64,000 bases of DNA, from assembly GCA_964058845.1 (NCBI GenBank), contig CAXKVR010000204.1, positions 124,001 to 188,000 on the forward strand. Direction: 5' to 3'. The notes beneath the pieces are model-generated. The model ran no database searches, was not told the origin of the DNA, and was given only the letters and a program-made list of their open reading frames with translations. This DNA comes from Carex sylvatica (Eukaryota > Streptophyta > Magnoliopsida > Poales > Cyperaceae). Made by a program: the position numbers and the translations under genes. Shown here piece after piece: positions 40,789 to 52,785 of this stretch. The number at the start of each line of letters is the position of its first letter. The first letter of the stretch is position 1.

Positions 40789-41088
40789 CCGAAATTTTTA
40801 AAAATACCATACTCCCAAAAATAATAAATTAAAACGCCACGTTTTTTGAAAAATTCGAATTTTGACACGGTTGCATCCCCTAGGTGCGGTCACCTTTTTG
40901 CGGGCCGCATCTAGGCAATGCGGCGACCCCTTTTTTTCGTTTAGATTAAATTGCCGCATGAGAAGAAAGAAAAAAAAAAAAAGTTGGCCGCATCCCCTAA
41001 ATGCGGCCATGCTATTTTTTGAAATTCCACATAATCGTGGACTTTTGGTTTATCATTTTCTGAGATATGGTATTTTTAAAAATTTCGG
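40789..41088. mobile_element. Foldback element with CCGAAATTTTTA ends
   Basis: Left ccgaaatttttaaaaatacc and right ggtatttttaaaaatttcgg are exact inverted copies. The terminus is also very close to that of the element at 44292-45498 (ccgaaatttttataaatacc). The interior has paired GCCGCAT/ATGCGGC blocks. The flanks tgttgatta and gttggatta are similar but not identical. Confidence 0.75.
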
Positions 41089-42195
41089 GTTGGATTATAT
41101 TGAATGCTATTGCATCAATATTTTTTTTATTAAAAAATTTCTTAAGTTATTATTTATTGAATTTTTATTCTACTTTTATATCTTTATGTATTAATAGTCA
41201 TGCTATTATATATATATCAATATATGATATTTTATTAATGACATCCACCAAATTTACAAACTCGACCGCCTAAATAATTTCGGTTTAACGAATTTTAAGT
41301 TATGATAGCTGGTTATGAACTAAAATTATTATAATATGACTAATATAAATCAAATTAAAAACATTGACAATATTCGACGAACCCGACCCGTATACATCTC
41401 TAACTAATTTAAACCATGCTGTCTTATTTTTCTCGTAGATATATATGCTGTCATCGTCATGTTTGATCAGGTTTAGAGGTGGTGCGTGCAGTACAAATGG
41501 ACTCCGTCAATTTTAGTGGTTTTTTTATGCGATCCCGACAGAATCCCGGATCATGAAGCTCAAAAAATAGATCTTGTGCAGCACCTGAGCGGTTAAGATT
41601 AGCAAAGAAATGACGGTTCCAAAAATGCATAGAGATTAGAGGCCCAAAAAATAAAAGAGCCTTCTTTGGAGAGTCCATAATTCTGGCAACGAACCGAGCC
41701 GAGTATAACTTTGCTTCTTTCGTATAATTTATATTTCACTTTTCCTCGTGCAGAATCGGACAACAATAAAACCTCAAAACCGACGGCCTCTTTAGGATTT
41801 CAGATTTCTTCATTTATTTCTTTCTCGCAGTTTTCACGAATAACTGAGAGAGCCGAGAGAGTATATTGTCAAAATATCTTGATCCACACTATTTTTGTCA
41901 TATCTTTAAAATGGCTAAAATTAAGATGTACTCTTTCTAATTCTGTTTCCACCCGTTACTGTGTGCGATCCAGTAGGTGCATGTAGTATTGGTAATAAGC
42001 TGAATTGCTTTTTTGATACAAAAATCATAAGCAGTTGTTTGAAAGACATCATGAATATTTTACGAATTTCAATGTCCGACAAATAATTTACAATAGACTC
42101 TGTTAATGTCAATGTCTGTTCGGCTTGTTGGATATTTGGCATTGACATTTGACATTGACTGACTAGCCTAACATACATTAATCTGTCCGAACAGT

Positions 42196-42559
42196 CAGGA
42201 GCGGATTCAGTTAAGCCCAGGGAGGGGCAGTTACTGTCCAAACAATCAAATGCGGACCCAGTTAAGTCCAGAGAGGGGCTGCCTCTCTCTAGATTTTGAA
42301 ATTTAGTTGTAAAATCAAAGCCCATTTCTCTTCTCAGCTCAAAAAGCTTTTATAAAGATAGATGTGATTGTTTTGGTTTCTCCAACACCATATAAAGTTA
42401 ATCAAACAATTATACTGTTTTTCTTTTTAAATGGTATTTTATGATGTTGATTGTTATTTATATAATACCTGATTAATTAATGGATTTCAATCCGATAAGC
42501 TTTTCGAACTCAATTTTTAATCCTCCTGAGTCCTGACTGAAATTCTGAATCTGCCCCTG
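42196..42559. mobile_element. hAT-type non-autonomous element, exact 8-bp duplication
   Basis: Starts caggagcggattcag and ends ctgaatctgcccctg, inverted copies. It is flanked by cgaacagt on both sides (42188-42195 and 42560-42567), an exact 8-bp hAT-type duplication. The first 40 bases are partly repeated just inside (gcggacccagttaagtccag at 42254), so the 5' terminal region is duplicated. Confidence 0.85.
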
Positions 42560-42985
42560 CGAACAGTGACTCCTTAAGCAAGATTAAGACGTCTTCCTCC
42601 TTAGTACAGATTCTTAATCCTAGACACCTCCTCCTTAAGATCTTGACTTCCTTAGAGGCCTCCTTAGACCAAAAAGTACATATTTGCTTGACAATTATGC
42701 TCTTGACATTTGATCTCCTTAAGGTCTCCTCTATTTTTAATTCATTTTCTATCTTCTCTTTCTTGAAGGACCAATATATATCTTTCTCTTGATTTTTTTT
42801 TAATATTTTTTTTTAAATTGTCCCACCACATTCTAACATATTTTAGATTTTATTTTCAATAATTAAACTTGCATCTCTTCATAAAGATATAAGACTTGCA
42901 TCACTGCGCTAAGTCTGTAGTTCCATCCTCATTGTATATAAGAGAAACAAATTTTGTTTTGATCATTTGTATTCCTTTGTATGAT

Positions 42986-43363
42986 CAGGGGCGGATCCAA
43001 GTAGAGCCATGGGGGCAACTGCCCCCCCCCCCCCCCCCCCCCCCAACAAAAAAAAAAAAAATTGAAATTTTACAGAAATCTATTGACCGAATCAACTTCC
43101 CCCCTCACTCCGGAATTTTATTTGTTTCCCTCTACAATTCTGATTTGTAATTTGGATTAATTTTAGGATTAAAATTAGAATAATTTTTTTGAATTCTGAT
43201 TAGTAATTAGGATTAAATGTTAGAGCATTGAAAATTAGAAATCCGAGAATTTGAAATTATAAACTAGAATATTATTTTTTATCTAGTATCCGATTAGCTA
43301 ATGAGTTTGAATCTGATTCGTTGTTTTTTCGTCCCTCTAATAAAAATTCTGAATCTGCTCCTG
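42986..43363. mobile_element. hAT-type non-autonomous element with 23-C run
   Basis: Starts caggggcggatccaag and ends ctgaatctgctcctg. The flanks tgtatgat (42978-42985) and cgtatgat (43364-43371) match at seven of eight positions. A run of 23 C followed by an A-rich run (43022-43063) has expanded inside the left end. The right half resembles the truncated copy at 22950-23049. Confidence 0.82.
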
Positions 43364-44249
43364 CGTATGATTTATGGCATATCTGAGTGCATGCAACTTC
43401 TATTGTTACCTAATTGTGACAATGTTTGATAGAATCAAGCATATCTTCATCATAAATGAAACTATGAAGAACCTAGGTCAAATGATCAAACATAATTATT
43501 ATATGAAATCAATTAATGACACTTATGTAACAATTCATATAGTGTTTCTTGACGAGTATGTCCAATGCTATATATATCAACATATATCCATGTAATTGAC
43601 TTAATATCTTAATTATATACACAATCTGTAAAATATGATCATCAGTTAATCCACTTGTGTCCCAACAAATAATAAAAGATCAGGAATCACATCTAATTAT
43701 AGAGTTTCACAATTAAGTAATACTTTATTTATTCCAGAAACATACTAAAAGTATTATTCATGAAATATAAAATATAATACGATCGTCTACATAATTAGCC
43801 TCTAAAACACATCACTTATGTACTGAACCACTTTATTTTGGTGATTATTTGATCAGAACTTAAATTGTTTAATTAATATAAAAATATTGCAAAGACGTAA
43901 TTACTTAGTATTTTAATACAGAACCTTATGTTTTATATTGTATACATATCCCAATTAACCCCAACCATACAAAAGAAACCGATTGTTTTATTTATATCAA
44001 AAAAAATAACCAAACGTCGGGTGTATTTTCAAAACTACTCAAACCGAAATTATTTTTTTCCGGTTTTAGCACTAATTACCGGAAAAAAAAATTCCGGAAA
44101 TTCATGTCTAAAACCAGAAAAAAAAAATTCGATATCCAATTTCGAAAATTTTCTTCCGGTTTTTAGTCCTAAAACTGAAAAAAAAAATTCCGAAAATGGA
44201 AATTTCCAAATTTTTTTTTATATAAACTCATTTACATATATTATATATA

Positions 44250-45879
44250 GAGGAGGGTTCAAATGCCTCCATTTTTTGTTCCTCCATCACACCGAAATTT
44301 TTATAAATACCCAAAAAAAACATAAAATTACGGAATCTACCCACTATTTGAATGAAATTCGAAAAATGCCCAATCCGGTTATCCAATAACCGGATTTGGG
44401 ACAAATTTCCGATCAACAGATTCCCGGACTCAAAACAATAAATCCGGTTAACCATTAACCGGAAATTTTTTTTTTTTTAAAAAAAAAAAAAAACACATTT
44501 CCGGTTAACCATTCACCGGATTTTTATTTTTTATTTTTTTTAAGTATATTTCCGGTTAATGGTTTACCGGTTTTTTTTTTTTTTTTTTTAAAGTTTTTTT
44601 TAAACATAATTTTTTTTTTTGTATTAAATATTAGAAATGTTGAATATATTTCTTTGAAAATAGATGGAATACAATATAATTTGATTTATTAGAAAGACTG
44701 CAACAAATAATCCGGATCAATATTTTTCAGGCCGGATTTTTCGCGGCTGTAAGAAAAATTAATATATTTCTTTATGTGTTATTGGAAAAAAATAAAAATG
44801 CTTAGATTCTGAGTTATTGATCTCGGTTCAAAAGTCACTTCTAGGTAATCCAGAAAATATTGTGATCTTTTTAGTAAATTTAATTTATTAAAAATTGTAT
44901 CTACTTTTGAAAAAAATAAAAACTTTAATTTATTTAATGGTTGTTATTAAAAAAGAATTCTCAAAATAGATACAACTTTTAATAAATTAAATGTACTGGA
45001 AAGATCACAATATTTTCTGGATTACTTAGAAGTGACTTTTGAACCGGGATCAATAACTCAGAATCTAAGCATTTTTATTTTTTCCCAATAACACATAAAG
45101 AAATATATTAATTTTTCTTACAGCCGCAAAAAATCCGGCCTGAAAAATATTGATCCGAGTTATTTGTTGCAGTCTTTCTAATAAATCAAATTATATTGTA
45201 TTCCATCTATTTTCAAAGAAATATATTCAACATTTCTAATATTTAATACAAAAAATAAAAAAAATCTGTTTAAAAAAAAATTTCTGTTCAAAAAAAAAAA
45301 AAAAAAACCAAAAAACCAAAAAACCGGTGCACCATTAACCGGAAGTACTTAAAAAAAAAAATCCGGTGAATGGTTAACCGGAAATTTGTCCCAAATCCGG
45401 TTATTGGATAACCGGATTGGGCATTTTTCGAATTTCATTCAAATAGTGGGTAGATTCCGTAATTTTATGTTTTTTTTGGGTATTTATAAAAATTTTGGTC
45501 CATCACACCTCCATTTTTAAAACTTAAATAACTCAAAATTTAAAACTTAAACATCAAAATAAAACCATTAGATGTGATCTATGTTATTTTCTCTATGTGC
45601 CCATAAAAAATTATCACATTTTAATTTTGCTTTTATATGAATCAATAAGTTGAAAAATCAACGTATATAAATTATCCACATTAGTATACATACAAGCTCA
45701 AGATGACAACCAAAACAAAGTTGAAATGCCATAATTTTTTACACGTGCATAGATAAAATGATGTAGTTCATATCCAACGGTTTTATTTTGAATTTTAAAA
45801 TTTAAATTTGAGTTATTAAAGTTTTTAAAAATGGAGGTATGATAAAGGCATAAAAAATGGAGGCATTTGAACCCTCCTC
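44250..45879. mobile_element. Mutator-type foldback interrupted by another element
   Basis: The ends gaggagggttcaaatgcctc and its exact complement (ending 45879) are flanked by ttatatata at 44241-44249 and 45880-45888, a perfect 9-bp duplication. Removing the inner insertion 44292-45498 and one 9-bp copy leaves an element of about 414 bases whose arms then pair continuously (cacctccattttt against aaaaatggaggt). Confidence 0.85.
44292..45498. mobile_element. 1,207-bp near-complete palindrome, 9-bp duplication, nested
   Basis: It begins ccgaaatttttataaatacc and ends with the inverted match ggtatttataaaaattttgg. It is flanked by tccatcaca at 44283-44291 and 45499-45507 (exact 9 bp). The arms pair almost to the centre near 44930, including blocks of 20 or more bases such as those around 44640-44760 and 45120-45245. 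Short CCGGTTA-type blocks recur near both ends. No coding region. Confidence 0.85.
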
Positions 45880-45898
45880 TTATATATACATATATATA

Positions 45899-46313
45899 GA
45901 GATGGGCTATGGTACATTGCAATGCATAGGTATTTTTGTGCATTGGACCATAAATCATCGGATTCAAAGTCCAAATGACCGATCCAAACTGTTCATCTTG
46001 TTCTCCATATTAATATGTACTTAGAGATCAAATTTTATATTTTTTGGAATGTTTTTACTATTTATTAAGCCACTTTGAAAATCGTTGATTCAATGGTGCC
46101 TTTTGATTTTATTGTTATCATTGGATCAACGATTTTCAAAGTGGCTTAATAAATAGTAAACAAATTTAAAAAAATATAAAATTTGGTCTCCAAGCACATA
46201 TTAATATGGAGAACAAGATGAACGATTTGGATTGGTCATTTGAACTTTTTATCAGTGATTTATAGTCCAATGCACAAAAAAACTTATGCATTACAATGTA
46301 CCATAGCCCATCT

Positions 46314-46314
<1 letters not shown>
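45899..46314. mobile_element. Foldback MITE in (TA)n target
   Basis: The ends gagatgggctatggtacatt and its complement pair; the inner arms share the ttattaagccactttgaaaa core with the 19048, 46357 and 49872 elements. Both flanks are TA repeats, so the target duplication cannot be read. Confidence 0.8.
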
Positions 46315-46351
<37 letters not shown>

Positions 46352-46356
46352 TATAT

Positions 46357-46781
46357 GAGGTTGGCTACTATGCTTATATAAGCATATCCCCACATATACT
46401 TATAACTCATTTTTGTGTTTTCAATGTCCAAATGGTCGATCGGAACCGTTCATCTTGTTCTCCATATTAATGTGTTCTTGGAGACTAAATTTTACATTTT
46501 TATGAATTTTTTTACTATTTATTAAGCCAATTTGAAAATCTCTGATCCAACGGTGGCTTCTGATTTTACTGTTTTGTTAAGCCACCGTTGGATCAGTGAT
46601 TTTCAAAGTGGCTTAATAAATAGTAAAAAAATTCAGAAAAATATAAAATTTAGTCTCCAAGAACATATTAATATGGAGAACAAGATGAACGGTTCCGATC
46701 GACCATTTGGACATTGAAAACACAAAAGTGAGTTATAAGCATATGTGGGGATATGCTTATATAAGCATAGTAGCCAACCTC
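46357..46781. mobile_element. Mutator-type foldback MITE, exact 9-bp duplication
   Basis: 425 bases with ends gaggttggctactatgctta and its complement. It is flanked by gtattatat at 46348-46356 and 46782-46790. The arms pair nearly throughout. The element at 49872-50296 has the same ends and the same length. Confidence 0.9.
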
Positions 46782-46825
46782 GTATTATATTATATATACA
46801 TATACATATACATATATTATATTAT

Positions 46826-47476
46826 ATATACATATATTATAAAAAAAGAGTTTATAAAAAAAAAACCAAACGACATTTATAAACAAAATACTGATCCTAC
46901 TATTGAACAAAAACTTAAACTGAATTTTTGAGACACTAAACGACATTTTTTTAAATTATGATGCTTCGCATGCCTGGAGGTTCCCCCCTGCACGATATTC
47001 GGATTCTTCTCATCTTTCCCTTTCCGAAAAGTAGTCATACGCCTAAATCTGACTTTCCTAGCCAAAGTTATAGCTGTTTAAAGTTTTTTCGAAAGCTAAA
47101 CTTTAGAAATTCATAACTGTAGAAAAATCCAAATAAATTAAAATTTGTGTCAATTCTGTGTATTTTTAAATTATCTATATGCTGGTGTAATCACTTTTGT
47201 AGTTTAATCCCTGTATCAGTCCAGACTTGCTAATTTACCAGCAGAGGTCAAATTTGATATACATATACATATATTATACATATAAATAAATAAATAATTA
47301 GTGCCTCAAAAATTTAAAAAATTTCCGACCTTAACAACAATTACCGAAAAAATTTAGTGTCTCATAAATTCAGTTTAAATTTTTGTTCAATGGCAGACAT
47401 ACAACGATCGGTATTTTGTTTATAAACGTCATTTGGTTTTTTTTTTATAAACTCATTTTTTTATAATATATGTATA
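46826..47476. mobile_element. Foldback element with AAACTCATTT/AAATGAGTTT-type ends
   Basis: The left arm (46826-46960, with ataaacaaaatactgatc and ttgaacaaaaacttaaactg) is inverted at 47340-47476. The central 380 bases are not inverted and are less AT-rich, with a gcatgcctggaggttccccc stretch at 46969. An open frame at 46877-47065 (-) partly overlaps the left arm and has no recognised homology; captured host sequence is possible. Confidence 0.7.
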
Positions 47477-47487
47477 TATAATATAAT

Positions 47488-47598
47488 ACATGTATATATG
47501 TGTATATAGTATAATACATGTATACATGTGTATATAGTATAATACATGCATACATGTGTATATAATATAATGCATGTATTTATGTATATAATATAATA
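47488..47598. repeat. 28-bp minisatellite, about four units
   Basis: Units start at 47488, 47516, 47544 and 47572, each beginning acatg or gcatg and containing gtgtatata or a close variant. The first three are 28 bases long with one to three differences. Confidence 0.88.
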
Positions 47599-49436
47599 TA
47601 TGTATATGTATATATGTAAATGAGTTTATTAAAAAAAAAATGGAAAATTCTATTTTCAGAAAAGAAAAAAAAAATTTCGGTTTTGAGACTAATAATCGGA
47701 AAAAAAATTCAGAAAATATTTTTTTCGGTTTTAGACATGAATTTCTGGTAATTGGTGCTAAAATCGGAAAAAAAAAATCAATTTGAATAGTTTTGAAAAT
47801 ACATCTGACATTTGAAAATAGTTTTGAATATTTTTTTATGGACGTTGATTTTTCAACTTATTTAAGTCATATAAAAATAAAATCAAAAGTGTTAATATTT
47901 TAATGTGCATGAAAAAAAAAATATCAATCACATTTAATGATTTTGTTTTAACGTACAAATTTATAATTTTTTATTATTAAAAAAATTAAAAATAAATACG
48001 ACCAAAAAAAAGTAAAGATATATCATTATATCAACGACCGTTTTTTTTAGCAAATGGAAATATAAATGATAGTAACGACCGTTCTTCTTTTTTTGTAAAG
48101 AAAGAATATCAAAGAAATTAACATTATATAAAACTATCCTCTCCAGATCGGACGGGCTAGACTTTAACTCTATAAGCTAAAAAAATTTCGAACTGAACTA
48201 CACAGAGGGCAAGAGGTTTTTGTCCAGAGAAAAACTCACGTATTATACACCACGTGTCATCGCGCCAAGGTCACTGGACTTACTATAAAAATTGCGACAT
48301 AAAGGGCCTGAAGGCGGGTTGTATTTAACACAGATTCTGCTTACGATAGGATATGATGTACGAATAGAGTAACATAAAATCTCGAAATAAGAAAGCAGCG
48401 TTGACAGAAGTCCGATGCTGAGTTAAGTTTCTCTGTTAATCCATCCAGTCGTTCAGTAGGATGCAGTGGACGGCCAAGATCGCTTCACTTCTCTATTTTT
48501 ATAACACGTGGCTCCCCCGTTAGTAGAGAATTCATCCAGCCGGGACAGTCGTGTGGCATCCTACTTTGTCCTCTGATCTCGGGAGTTTTTTCTTTTTCTT
48601 TTCTGAGATAAGAGCATTATTTATTCATAGCCTCATAGTCATAGGCTCATAGCCATAGGCGGACCCATTCGTGTAAATTTATGTGGACGGTTTAAATTAA
48701 AAAATTTGGACGAATCTCAGATAAGTTAAGTTTGACGTTAAATAAATTTTGTTCATAACCCTATGACAAAATATAAATTTCTGATCTCATGTGACATTAC
48801 CTATCAGTTAATCACTAACCAAAGCATGGTCACAAGATTGGTGAGTTATTCATGATAATTTATTTTTAGTGATGGTGAACCTCGACATCAAATTATTCGG
48901 TTGATCGAACTTTGACCAAATTATTCGTGATTATTTTCCAAATTTTTTCTAGAACTGTTTTTTGGTTATTTTTTTCTCTCTTTTTTCATCATGTGGAACT
49001 AAGATATCTGATTTAGATAATTCTAAATTATCTCTAATTATATCCGAATTATTTCTAAATTACAAAATTTTGATCCGCCAAATCAATTTCGAATAATTTA
49101 TTTGTCACTATAAATCAGAGTGTTACATAATCTACCCGCCGTAGAAAAGGTTGCATATATTGGACTGTACAAAATATCTAGAAAAGAAGAGAACAAATAT
49201 AACGATTCAGATCTGAACAAAGTAACAAAAATTTTTAAAATTTATCCGAATTAAAGAGGTTTTCTAAATTAGAACGAATTGAACCGAAACTAAATTTTAA
49301 TTTTAATTTTGAATGGTTTGAATTTAAACTTAAAATTTGAATTTCCTTATAGCATCCGGACCGGTCAGCTGAGGCGGAGCTCTGTATGGTCAAAATGGCG
49401 ATGGTCCCATTCAATTTTAACATTTATATATAACAT

Positions 49437-49811
49437 GATGAGGGGTCTAATTACACACTTTCTTTTGTGATATCGAATTACACTATCTATTTTTAAAGTT
49501 TTTAAATTTCAAACAGTCGATCTAAACAGTTCAATATGATGGATATATTAAAATGTGCTTGTAAATCAAATTTTATATATTTTTTTATTATTTATTAAGT
49601 ATTTTATAAAATCGTTGTTATTTTTATACCATTGAATTTTTGTACTCATCTTAATAAATAGTAAAAAAATATTCAAAAAAATATAAAATTTGATTTGCAA
49701 ATATTTTAACATATATCCATCATGTTGAATGGTTTGAATCGACTGTTTAGAATTTGAAAATATAAAGTGTAATTCAGTGTCACAAAAAAATGTGTAATTG
49801 AATTCCTCCTC
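49437..49811. mobile_element. Mutator-type foldback MITE, exact 9-bp duplication
   Basis: Starts gatgaggggtctaatt and ends gaattcctcctc. It is flanked by atataacat at 49428-49436 and 49812-49820. The arms are diverged but pair over most of their length, and the tttattaag/cttaataaatag core relates it to the 19048 family. Confidence 0.82.
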
Positions 49812-49871
49812 ATATAACATTTATATATACATAAATAAGGAATCAAAGACTTCTAGTATATAATATGTTAA

Positions 49872-50296
49872 GAGGTTGGCTACTATGCTTATATAAGCAT
49901 ATCCCCACATATGCTTATAACTCATTTTTGTGTTTCCAATGTCCAAATGGTCGATCGGAACCGTTCATCTTGTTCTCCATACTAATATGTGCTTGGAGAC
50001 CAAATTTTACATTTTTCTGAATTTGTTTACTATTTATTAAGCCACTTTGAAAATCGCTGACCCAACGGTGGCTTCTGATTTTATTGTTTTGTTAAGCCAC
50101 CGTTGGATCAGCTATTTTCAAAGTGGCTTAATAAATAGTAAAAAAAATTATAAAAATGTAAAATTTGGTCTCCAAGAACATATTAATATGGAAAACAAGA
50201 TGAACGGTTCCGATCGATCATCTGGACATTGAAAACACAAAAATGAGTTATAAGCATATGTGGAGATATGCTTATATAAGCATAGTAGCCAACCTC
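49872..50296. mobile_element. Mutator-type foldback MITE, exact 9-bp duplication
   Basis: 425 bases, a sister copy of 46357-46781 with the same termini. It is flanked by atatgttaa at 49863-49871 and 50297-50305. The central ccaacggtggc/gccaccgttgg palindrome is preserved. Confidence 0.9.
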
Positions 50297-50784
50297 ATAT
50301 GTTAAAGATCTACTGATTTGTTCTCCTTCAAATCCTTAACTTTTTTAATGTAAAAAATATTTATTTTTAAACTCGATGCTTATGATATCATACACCAGTT
50401 CCTCTTTAAAATTTGTTTAAGTTCCTATTGGAGGTCAGGGGTGGAGATAGTTCCACATACAGATACCCTTCATTATTTTGCTTTATTTACAATTTCATGT
50501 TGGCGTCATTTAAAGTTTTGATACTTGCAATGAGAACAGAAATTCCCAATACGCACCAAAACATCTTGTAAATTGAGAAATATTTCAGTGACATATATTG
50601 GACATAAACATACCCCTTAATATTCCAAAAACCATCCTTTTCTTTAGTATCTTTATAGATGTTTTTCTTCAAATATCTTTAGTAAACTTCTTTCCTCTTA
50701 TACATTTTTACCTTGGTTACGTAAGGACTTTTTGGTTTGCATTTCTCTTTTTCCCAATTTGTACACGAAAAAGAAAATTACTAG

Positions 50785-51607
50785 TTTTTTAAAAAGAAAT
50801 TTAGATATATACCCATTATAACTTTGTTAATTAAATATTTTCCTATCAAAACTTAAAATTAGTTATTTTTCCATTTAAACTTACATGATTTGTAAATATC
50901 CCCATTACTTGCTTTAATTAACTAAAAACACATATTAATATTAATAAAAAAATATGCCAGTTTTACCCTTGTGCCCACGCTCCCCTTCTTTTCTCCTCTT
51001 CTTCACATCCCGTCGCACCCAGTCACCCCTTTACATCTCTATTTTTATATCTTATAATACATAATACCTTAAATATTATTGTTGTTGCAGCGCATTTCAA
51101 TAATTTAATTAAAAAAACAAATACAAACAATAAATTTCCAAATCCCAATGTTCAATGCATTACATTGGTCCTAACTTTTGCATGAAAATATACATGGGAA
51201 AACATGAGATAAGGTAAAAATAAAGAGAAGCGATTCGATCGAATGTTTTCTGCTGTGGAGAACTTGACCCTCTTTTGGGTCATAAAAATAACAACTGCAA
51301 CCAAACCAGTTGCAAATCTTCTAATCGAAAAATTAGGATTGATCGGTGTTAAGAAGAACTAAGGTAAAAAAAGAAAATAAAGAGGAGACATGCATGAGTG
51401 TCGCTAATGAAGCTGAGGTCCTTGCCGATGCTGTATTTTAAAGGTAAGGGTAAAACTGGCTTTTTATTTTTTGTATTAATATTAATTTGTGTTTTTATTG
51501 ATTAAAGCAAGTAATGAGAATATTTACAAATTATGTAAGTTCAGATGGAGAAATAACTAATTTTTATGTTTTGATGGAAAAATATCTAAATTTTTTTTTT
51601 AAACATG
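50785..51607. mobile_element. Foldback element, about 820 bp, with unique centre
   Basis: The arms (50785-50975 and 51440-51607) are inverted copies; paired blocks include aaatttagatat, cttgctttaatt/attaaagcaag and ttaatattaat. The centre (50980-51440) is not inverted and begins with a C/T-rich stretch. No target duplication was resolved and no protein is recognised in the centre. Confidence 0.7.
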
Positions 51608-51689
51608 TAAAAAATCACTTGATTTGAAAATTATGAACCATTCAGAAAGAGTGGTTTTCTATCTATCTAAAAAGTTAGTAAAATAAATC

Positions 51690-51835
51690 TAAAATATATA
51701 AAATTTGCTCTCCGAGTACATTTTCATATTGAAATCATGTTAAATAGTCCAAATCAACTGCTTACATTTTAAAAATAAAAATATTAATCCGCATCACGTT
51801 TTTGATCCATAATATGCATTTTACCATAGCCTCAT
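51690..51835. mobile_element. Solo arm of a foldback MITE
   Basis: The stretch from aaaatataaaatttgctctc to catagcctc resembles the right arm of the 45899 element (aatataaaatttggtctcca and ccatagccc). Its partner arm is not recognisable. Confidence 0.45.
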
Positions 51836-52785
51836 TCCTTCCATCTAATAGAAAAGTAAATGACTTTTCAAATTAAGAGTTCATTTAGATATTGTATTCT
51901 TCTAATCCAGTATTGATTCTTTGTTTGGCCAATGAAGGGATTCTTCTATATTTGCAATAAAGCACTAAGACCTTTATTAATTAAAGCAATACTTGTTCAA
52001 CGGATCTAAGACATTTAAACATTCATTGGTTTCTCTCAAGATTTGAGCAATGATTAATATCTTAATTTTGTACCTCTTTGATTCTCTTTTAAGAATTGAG
52101 CACAAACTTTTGCTCTTTCTAGGTCATTCTGTGGCTCTTGGAGCCTATGACAATGATAGGCTACCTAGCTAGTTAAAAGAATCTCTTTATACAAAGAGAA
52201 ATGATTTCAATTGCCTGAATAAAGTCGCCTAATAAGGGTTTGCATTAATAAGTTGACAAAATTTTGAGGTGGATTGAATGGGATTTGACTAGAATACTAG
52301 ATACAATGTTGATCAACAAATTAATGAATTGCATTATTGTAGTAATTATAGTATTAAATTCATAACTCAGAAATATTTTAGCAAATGTTAAAATTCATCA
52401 TTGGGATTTAATATGAATAAAATTTATAATAGTTCACTTTTTATAATATAAATTATATATTGAAATACTAACATATTTTAGAAAGAAAATAGAGAAGTCA
52501 TATATTCCATGAATAATAGTACTAAATTCTTTAGAATCTACAAATAATATGGCTATCAAACAAATTAACTATATCAGTATCCATCACTCAAAAAACTTGT
52601 TATAAAAAATATAATTCACAATATGTTATTATCGAATAAAATACAAAGATATCACCTTCTTATCGAATATTTTAACTAAAAGTAATACCGAGAAAATTGT
52701 AATTAAAAAATAATTTCAGAAAGATATCACATTATTTCTATAATAATATTATTATTATAGTTATATAATAACAAATTATTTAAAG

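Larger units (their letters stand above)
44011..47814. mobile_element. Outer inverted-repeat element hosting nested foldbacks
   Basis: A left arm of about 230 bases (44011-44240) is inverted at 47600-47814 with roughly three quarters of positions matching; key paired blocks are gtattttcaaaact, gcac(t/c)aattacc, aaattcatgtctaaaacc and aaactcatttacatat. Four further foldbacks lie between the arms (44250-45879, 45899-46314, 46357-46781, 46826-47476). No clean target duplication was found for this outer pair, so its status as one element is inferred from the arms. Confidence 0.6.

Noticed and set aside
42896..43150. Proline-rich open frame
   Set aside because: The prolines come from the 23-C run in the hAT-type element.
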